Assembly: GCF_032854445.1 (NCBI RefSeq)
Contig: NW_027017955.1
Coordinates: 1 to 64,000 of the forward strand
Length of the DNA stretch: 64,000 bases
Direction of reading: 5' to 3'
Source of the DNA: Liolophura sinensis
Lineage: Eukaryota > Mollusca > Polyplacophora > Chitonida > Chitonidae
How positions within the stretch are numbered: the first letter of the stretch is position 1; the number at the start of each line of letters is the position of its first letter. The notes under the pieces were generated by a model. It had not been told where the DNA came from, searched no databases, and was given only the letters and a program-made list of their open reading frames with translations. Shown in pieces: positions 56,305 to 64,000 of the stretch. The translations under genes were made by a program, and so were the position numbers.

Positions 56305-59300
56305 TGGCGATATACGACAAAATTATACAGTGGAATTGTCGAGGCCTTAAGGTCAATTTTATTGAAATAACACAGCTTGTTCAATCATTAAATCCTATAG
56401 CCCTGTGTCTTCAGGAAACTCATTTGAAAACATCTGACAAAGATAAAATAACTCTTAAAAATTACTCATTATACAGTACGTACTCTAATGAAGAAGATCG
56501 AGCTGCAGGCGGCTCCTCTATCTTCGTCAATAACAATGTTATTCACAGCCCTGTTGCTCTGGATACAGAGCTTCAGGCTGTGGCCGTTCGTGTTTCATTA
56601 TGTGAAACAATCACATTATGTTCAGTGTATATTCCCCCGAACATTTCTTTGTCAGCTTTGCAGTTACATAATTTAAAAGAACAATTACCCAAACCTTTTA
56701 TACTTATGGGAGATTTTAATTCCCACAACCCCCTATGGGGCAGTAACAACATAAATGATAAGGGCAAGATAGTAGAAAACTTCTTATCTAACGAAAAACT
56801 GTGTTATCACAATGATGGTTCTAACACCTATTTACATCCAGGTAATGGCGCTTATTCTGCTATCGATCTCACTATCACAGATCCATCACTTCTCCCGGAT
56901 TTTTCTTGGAAGGTGCATGACGATCTTTGTGGTAGTGACCATTTTCCTATAATCCTAGAACATATCACTTCTAATTCTTTAGAACGTGTAGCTAGATGGA
57001 AATTCGATAAAGCGGATTGGATCGCATTTGAGATGTTCTGTGAGGCTGATATCACCTCAAGAGACTCTTAAAGCAGCAGATGGTCCTATGTTAAAATTTA
57101 ATCAGCTTGTTTTAAAAGCCGCACATAGAACTATCCCTAAGACCTCGACAAATCCCAAATCCAAAAGTAAACCCTGGTACGACAATGACTGTCGTAAAGC
57201 CATAAAGGACCGTAAAAAGGCTGAACGCAGATTTAATCATTGTCCTACTGATAATAATTTAAACCAGGTTCGTAAATTTAGAGCTAAGGCTCGTCGATTA
57301 CTCAAGTCCAAGAGACGATCTTGTTGGCGGAACTTCGTTTCGGGCATTACGTCATAAACACCCATGCGTAAAGTCTGGAACATGGTTCAGAAACTTAAGG
57401 GCAAAAATAATAAAGCCAAAGTCCAGCATTTAAAGGATGGAGATAGTATATTAACGTCTCCATCCGATATAGCAAATAAATTAGCTGAGATATTTTCCAA
57501 GAAATCTTCTTCTGAGAACTATACTAAAAAATTCCAACATATGAAAAACCAGAAGGAGAGAACTAAATTGCCCTTTTCTTCTAAGAATTTAGAAGATTAT
57601 AATCATCCTTTTAATATCGAGGAACTTAAAACTGCATTAAAAAAGGCCCACGATACGGCCTGTGGTCCCGATAATGTATATTATAAGTTTCTAAACCATT
57701 TACCACCTGAGCCACTGGAGACTCTCTTGGACTTGCTTAATGATATTTGGATAACTGGTAATTTTCCACCGTCATGGAGGGAGGCGTGTATTATCCCGGT
57801 CCCTAAACCGGGTAAGGATCATACTGATCCAAATAATTACCGTCCCATAGCTCTTACCAGCTGTGTCTGTAAGACTATCAAACGGATGATTAATGATAGA
57901 CTTGTTTGGTTTCTTGAAACCAACAAGCTTTTATCTAACATTCAATGTGGTTTTCGTCAAGGTCGAGCTACTTTAGATCACCTTGTTCGATTTGAAACCT
58001 TTATTCGTAATGGTTTTGTTAATAATGAACATGTGGTGTCCATATTTTTTGACCTTGAAAAGGCCTACGACACCACATGGAAATATGGTATTTTAAAAGA
58101 CCTTGCGGATATGGGTCTTAAAGGCCGCTTACCTTTATTTATATCTCAATTTTTATCCGATCGTCAGTTTAAGGTACGGGTGGGGTGCACTCTTTCTGAC
58201 TCTTGTGAGCAGGAAATGGGTGAACCCCAGGGCAGCTTTCTATCACCAACTCTGTTCAGCATAAAAATAAATAGCCTAGCAAAAACATTAACATCTGGCA
58301 CAGAAGGTTCTTTATACGTCGATGATTTCCTTATATGCTTTTATATATCTTTTATACCTCATATAAAAATGCTTAAAGCTAAATGTACAAAGGCTCTCGA
58401 TATAATTAAGGTCGTGTCTAGCACCGATTGGGGTGCTGACCGATCAGTTTTACTTAATTTATATCGTTCTCTGGTGAGGTCTAAATTGGACTATGGATCC
58501 ATCATTTACGGTTCCGCTAGGAAGTCGTATATTAAAATGTTGGATCCTGTTCATCATCAAGGTTTGATGCTCAGCCTTGGTGCTTTTAGAACCTCACCAG
58601 TAGAACGTTTATACGTGGAGGCAAATGAGCCTTCCTTATACAATCGACGTATTAAACTTAGTCTTCAATATGCTACAAAGCTTAAACCACATCCAACAAA
58701 CCCTACCTACGACTGTGTTTTCAATCCATTATATGTAGACAAATATATTAAATGTCCTAACAAGATCCCTTCGTTCGGTCTTCGCATACGGGACCATATT
58801 GTGGGCGCTAACATCAAGCTGGAGGATATAGCTCCGGTATCTTTTCCAGAGTCTCCTCCATGGCTTCTCCCACAAACTAAACTAATATTTGATCTACCTA
58901 AGAATAATAAATCCAATACAAATCCTCTTATAATTCAGCAAGGTTTTGCTGAAATCAAGGCTGATTATATGGACTATAAATTTATATATACTGACGGGTC
59001 AAAGGATGGGGACAGGGTTGCGGCTGCGGCTGTTTTAGAGCAGCGGGTCACTTCTCTTCGTCTGCCACCTTCATCTTCTATCTTTTCTGCAGAGGCCAGG
59101 GCTATACTCCTGACCTTATCATATGTTTCCTCTGGGCATGTCCAGAGGGCAGTGATATGCAGCGACTCGCTGTCTTGCCTTTTGGCAATTCAGAATAATA
59201 AATTTAAAAATCCATTGATACTTGAGATAACTAAACACCGAAAATTAATTAGAAGAGGTAAAGATATTATATTCTGTTGGATACCAAGTCACACTGGTAT

Positions 59301-59708
59301 CCATGGAAACACAGTCGTGGACAGGGAAGCGAAAGCTGCCCTATATAAACCTGTATCTCGGGTTAAAATCCCTTATGCTGACGTGAAGTCTAATATTCTT
59401 AAATGTATTCGTCGCCTTTGGCAGGGTGAATGGGACTTGCAGATCCATAATAAACTGCATGTCATTCATCCTGTCATTGGCTACAATGCCTATACTTGTC
59501 TAATGTCTCGTAGAGACCAAGTAGTTTTAACAAGGTGTCGTATTGGGCATTCTCATCTGACACACAATTTCATCTTAGATGGTAGCAGTGCTCCCGAGTG
59601 TGTTGGATGTGATGCTCAATATGGCATCAAACATATTTTGGTTGACTGTGTGGACTTTGCCCATATTGGGCAAAGGTTCTACACGGTCAACTCTATATAT
59701 GATTTATT
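56304..59708 (+). pseudogene. LINE-A ORF2, broken (unit 3)
   Basis: Same endonuclease, frameshift near 57050, stop at 57355-57357, thumb deletion after YVDD and LINE-B jump at 59709 as in unit 1. All four defects predate the unit duplication. Confidence 0.87.
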
Positions 59709-60225
59709 GGCAAGTCTTCGGGTGCATCCATTTCCGAAAGAGATTCCTCCATATTGGATTCTCCACCAGTCCTAGACATATCAGATTGCTGAGAGCTTCC
59801 CTGAGGATCAAGGCAATGTGCTATATCTCTAGTGTCTAACTGTGACATTGTAGACGGGTCAGGGCTGAACGTGCTACCCCATAAGGACGGGCTCTTACCA
59901 AGTGCACCTTTGGAGGGCATCACGCCACTGGATTGCGTCTCCTTAATGCAGGATGGCGTTGTATCCGAAATTTCTGACGATCAAGAGGTAAGGAGGAATT
60001 CGAGATTTGACTCATACCGACAACCCACTCCGGGCTATTTGATGTCTGAGATGCCTCGCAAAGGCTCTGGGGCCCACCTACTACTGGCGATTCGCTTAAC
60101 TTCCTTACCTTATTTGTAGCACTCTCCAGCTTCCTCGTTGTCAGCAGCAGAGTTATCCAAAGTCCCTTTATTTTGTTGACTGGAAGGAACAGACTCGGCA
60201 GAAACCCCAATTTCCATATCATCCC
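59709..60225 (-). mobile_element. LINE-B patch inside LINE-A (unit 3)
   Basis: Copy of 19999-20515. Confidence 0.85.
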
Positions 60226-60547
60226 GCAAAGGTTCTACACAGTCAACTCTATATATGATTTATTTGACAGCATCGCTGGCGATGTTGTCATCAATTATTT
60301 GAAGGCCATTGGCCTTTATCATAAAATATAAATTTTAATTGTCATAAATATCTGTAGATAAACAGTTATATACATATAGATTTATACATGTAATATAAAA
60401 GTCTGGTTTTCGAATTTTAACTCTTATTTTTCTTTTATACGATTTTAAACATGTCTGTACTTTTTGTTTTACTTTTGATGTTCATATTATCATATCGAAA
60501 ACCTTAACCGTCTCGCGTTTTCACCTTGTTCTCGCCACGATATGGCT

Positions 60548-60667
60548 GAAATATTGTCGATGTGGCGTTAAGCCATAATCATTCATTCATTCATTCCTCG
60601 ACCTTCATAAATATTGACGATGTGGCGTTAAGCCATAATCATTCATTCATTTATTCCTCGACCTTCA
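60548..60667 (+). repeat. 60-bp direct duplication (unit 3)
   Basis: Copy of 20838-20957. Confidence 0.83.
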
Positions 60668-61324
60668 TTCTCATCTTTATTGTCACCTTCAACTTTATTA
60701 ACATTACTATCTTTATCATCATCATCATCATCATTGCAACTGTTATCGTCATTATCGCCATTGTCATATTTATCGCTCAACGGGCAGTCCTTTTGAAAGT
60801 GGCCTGCCTGTTTACACTTGAGGCATTTATCCTTTAAGGGACAGTCGGCCTTGAAATGTTCTGCGCTATCACAGATGTGACAGGCACGGACCTGATTTTT
60901 GTACTACAAAGGAATTCTGAAATTCCCAACCGAAATTGATTGTGGAATGATCTCGGCCACACCACTCATGTAAATACGGCGCATACCATTCTCAAGTGAC
61001 CTATCAAAAAGGTAATGTTCCCGGCTGACGTGATGGACCGTGCCATACCGGGACATCAAACCTCGAATAGTGTCATGGGGCACCTCGATCGGACATCGAG
61101 ATCTAACCAGGAGCCTTTGCTCCTCCACATCATATATTGGACATTCTACCCCTTTCAATGAGAAGCCGCTAGTCAACAGCTGTTCCTTCACAGTTTGCGT
61201 AGCCACTGTAACATTCCACACATCTCTAGAGACATTGATTAGTCCCTTTAAGACATTAGGCCCACTCCCCGCTAACTCCTTCAGCCGACTGCTGTTTCAA
61301 GCGGTTGTACACCTCCCTATATTA
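60668..61324 (-). pseudogene. LINE-B ORF1, gag-like half (unit 3)
   Basis: Copy of 20958-21614 with the same TAG before the two CCHC knuckles. The unassigned stretch 61351-61964 follows. Confidence 0.73.
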
Positions 61325-61964
61325 CAAGTTTAAGGCTTAAGCGTCTATTTACTCGCCCTGCTCCCAACATTGTGGGCCAGGGCGAGAACTACTACCCTAA
61401 AGAGAGGACCACAACTATGCCTTTGGAACAGTGCGGATGCTGTGTGCAAAACAGATACGATATTACAAAGTGGAAATGCACTAAACTATGTACAGGCTAT
61501 TTACAGAGAGGCTAGTGAATACGTCCTGCCTCTAAGAGCGACAGAACGCAATGTCGCACCACCTTCAGACTGGGTGACCACTAAAGAAAAGCTGAGAGCA
61601 CAAAGGCTAGTTCCACGGCCAGCCAGGGACTCCAGCTACAACATGTAACACAGTCAAAGCAATGTATATACATATACAAGATTCACCAAAATGATGACAC
61701 TATACTTAAACATACCTTATTCAGCTGTTGTTGGAATGGCATGTGTATCCTTCTGAAAGAGAGGTTGAGTAGATGTGGACGTGTGTCTGTTTTGATCAGA
61801 AAGGTAATGTTGATTACCAAAGGCTATGAGTTTTTCCATATTGGCCGAGATACTGTGAAAACTAAATAAGCCAAATTGAGTAATAAAATGAGGCTAAGTT
61901 TTTTCGCCCTTTTCCCAACTTTAACAAATTACAAACCAATCTATGATACAGTGAATATAACCTC

Positions 61965-62173
61965 AATGGATGAATGAATGAATGAGTATGGCTTAACGCC
62001 ACGTCGGCAATGTTTCAGCCATATCGTGGCGAGAACAAGGTGAAAACGCGAGACGGTTAAGGTTTTCGAAATGATGGTGAGCACATCAAATATAAAACAA
62101 ACAGAACAGACATGTTTAAGATCAGAAAAGAAAAAAACCAAAACAGTTAAAACTCGAAAACCAGCATATTTAA
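61965..62173 (-). mobile_element. LINE-A copy A1, 3' end with tail (unit 3)
   Basis: Copy of 22255-22463, ending at TTAA (62170-62173) next to the third TTAA element. Confidence 0.83.
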
Positions 62174-62423
62174 AGTAAAGGACCGGTGAGTGGGCTTCCC
62201 GAGATTAATAATACTGAACAGGGTTACCAAAACTAATCCCCATAAGCCGTTTTAAACAATTCGCCAAATTAGGGTCAGTTAAGCTTAATTAAGTTCCCCC
62301 CCGGCGAGTAGCCCCGAGTTCGAGTCGCCCAGCTCAGCAGGGATATGACCTTTGACCCGTGACGTAGAATCGAGAAGCCGGTCTTCAGGCAGCTACTGGG
62401 CCACATGTACTAAAACAAAAGAA

Positions 62424-63066
62424 ATGGCTGATGCTGAATACGAGGAGTCGGGTCTTTTGTCGGAAAGTATGGAGAGCAGCAGTAGCAGTGATGGAAATGC
62501 GGACTTTGATGAAGAGGTAGACACCTGCAAAGCTACTACTTTGGACATAAACCCGTATATGTTCGAACCAGAGTGGTCATCGGACGGAGACGAGACACCC
62601 GAGGTGGAAGGAAATGTCACGGACATTGAGCCTGAGGGTCCTGACCGACGTGAGAACACTGAATGGTACGACAAGTTTTCTATTTAATCCTACTGTTCAT
62701 ATATTGTGTCATAAAATAAGCATAGCGTTAGATCCCAACTTATTCCACCTTATCTCAAAATGTCCAAGCGTGATATTTTTATAATAGGCTTATGGCCAAC
62801 CCAGGTGCTGTTTTGGTTATTTGCCCTGCGTTAGTAACTAGGTCTATATGCTTATATTCTCTATTCGTTCCAGGTGTACTTGTGGTCAGTGTCATCCGCT
62901 GGATTCACAAGAGGAATGCATTTGCTGCCAAGAAATTTCCAGAGTGGTGGATAGGATCGAGTTGGCACCCGAGGGTGAAAAACCGAAGTGCATAACAGAG
63001 CACCCAGGTTTTCAGTCTGTTGTTCTGAATAGGGATGTGCTGGAAACGGCTTACTATGTATATTGA
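62424..63066 (+). CDS. P2X7 ballast-type protein (third-element copy)
   Basis: Exon 1 is 62424-62665, the intron 62666-62873 and exon 2 62874-63066. The protein is identical to that at 22714-23356. Confidence 0.74.
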
Positions 63067-63300
63067 AAATATACTTATATCAGCATGACCGTAATCCAGT
63101 GCACACTGCAATGAAAGTGGTATGAAATACTATCCTTTCATAATTTATTAATAAATTATTTTTAAAAAAAAAATTAAGAAAATTGTCCCATTTACGAAAT
63201 AGCGATATAAATTCACATCAAATAAATTTGAATATTAAAATGTTACTGACTGTTGGTACAGAAATAATTGTGATTTTTAATATTAAATTTGAAAGCATGA

Positions 63301-64000
63301 GTGGTGTGGCTGAGGGTGGGAAATTCAAAAACAGGCTTAACATTGCCAGTTTAATATGTTACCAAAATTGCTGAGTTTTCTGAATTTTCAAATTCAATTT
63401 CAAAAAGTAGGCCTACTATACCGATAATTTTGTCAGTATTTCCTAACATGGATTTGATAACTGTAGCACACTTGCAATCGCCTGATGTTTAAAATTAAGC
63501 CAAACGGAGAAAAATGAGAAATGAAACGGTAATTATCTGCATAAGTCAGCCAGCAAAATGCGGTAGGCTGGCTTAGGCTATGCATATCATACTATGCAAG
63601 GACGCTGCAGAAGGGATAAGGTTACAACAACAACATTCTTAGAACCGGCACAGCTTTTTCTACAGTGTGTTCTACCACAATGTTGGCCGCAATATCACCT
63701 GTTTGATTTCATCAGGCCTACAACCAGAAATGTTTAATTTAAAATATGGTTTCTATTTAGGCTGTCAAAACAGTGTTGCACATAACAATGTCACCTACCC
63801 TGTGAGCTGACAATTTCACTGTGGCTGCACTGCGACGCTTACCACCGGATACTTGCTGATCTTGTCCACTTTGTAGAGGGCTTGGCAGACATTTGGCCGT
63901 GAACACTAGGTACAGCAGTGTTCTTTAAATACAGCTGACCCACAAAGCCCATCTTAAATTCAACCAAGTTGAAGAAATCATCTTTCCGAAAGTGTGAAGA
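63301..64000. repeat. Tandem array unit 4 (start only)
   Basis: These 700 bases match 1-700 and 23591-24290 base for base as far as I compared them. The array therefore continues beyond the right edge of the window. Confidence 0.92.
63672..64000 (-). CDS. THAP zinc-finger protein (partial at window edge)
   Basis: Exon 2 is 63672-63717 and the exon 1 end is 63843-64000. The N-terminal part with the first cysteine pair lies beyond the window. Identical to the other copies where they overlap. Confidence 0.7.

Larger units (their letters stand above)
54365..60595 (+). mobile_element. LINE-A, near full length (unit 3)
   Basis: Copy of 14793-20885 with the same target repeats (54353-54364, 60596-60607). 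It has a 13-bp leader deletion near 54599 and keeps the 151 bp of ORF1 that unit 1 lost. Confidence 0.88.
49381..61350 (-). mobile_element. LINE-B, interrupted (unit 3)
   Basis: Segments 49381-53940, 54321-54364 and 60668 to about 61350, with the same two LINE-A insertions as in unit 1. Confidence 0.85.
40731..63300. repeat. Tandem array unit 3
   Basis: This copy begins with a minus-strand LINE-A lacking both the SINE and the TTAA element found at the same place in units 1 and 2. From about 42300 it matches the other units through to the P2X7-type gene at 62424-63066. It shares with unit 1, but not unit 2, the 13-bp frameshift deletion in LINE-A ORF1. Confidence 0.9.
62174..64000. mobile_element. 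TTAA element, third copy (right end outside window)
   Basis: Left inverted repeat at 62174-62187, subterminal motif at 62359-62378, P2X7-type gene, poly(A) palindrome at 63141-63158 and the start of the THAP region. It matches 22464-24290. Confidence 0.85.

Overview
The window looks like animal nuclear DNA, most likely molluscan and perhaps gastropod. It has introns with GT/AG borders, AATAAA signals and I-type LINEs ending in (ATTC)n or (TCAC)n tails. It also carries copies of a short SINE tail that I recall as very common in mollusc genomes. There are no bacterial operons, rRNA, tRNA or CRISPR arrays. The taxon is inferred, not proven.

Layout: a tandem array of a unit of about 23.6 kb. Unit 1 is 1-23590, unit 2 is 23591-40730 (cut short), unit 3 is 40731-63300 (altered at its left edge) and unit 4 starts at 63301. 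Copies are nearly identical and differ by scattered substitutions and small indels. I call two LINE families LINE-A and LINE-B. Along a unit one finds: the right half of a TTAA-flanked DNA element (THAP gene); a decayed minus-strand LINE-A with a SINE in it; a Tc1/mariner transposase scrap; a rearranged LINE-A (5' part, inverted 3' end, 3' part); a diverged LINE-A 5' leader; another decayed minus-strand LINE-A with a second SINE; an intact coiled-coil LINE ORF1; and a minus-strand LINE-B. LINE-B is split by two LINE-A insertions with 12-bp target duplications, one of 368 bp and one nearly full length. The unit closes with the 3' end of the first minus-strand LINE-A, into which the TTAA element is inserted.

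The most unusual object is the TTAA element, complete at 22464-24749 (2286 bp). It has perfect 14-bp terminal inverted repeats, TTAA on both sides, and a paralogous empty site in the window. It carries two convergent spliced genes: one encodes a P2X7 ballast-type cysteine-rich protein, the other a THAP zinc-finger protein. The same 20-bp subterminal inverted motif precedes both start codons. An 18-bp palindrome between the genes offers AATAAA to both strands. No transposase catalytic domain is visible.

Most LINE reading frames are broken. Exceptions are the LINE-A ORF1 of unit 2 (38992-40353), the coiled-coil ORF1 in all three units, and a 550-codon RT-thumb/RNase H frame at the unit 3 edge (40985-42637). 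Nothing here looks like an ordinary single-copy host gene.
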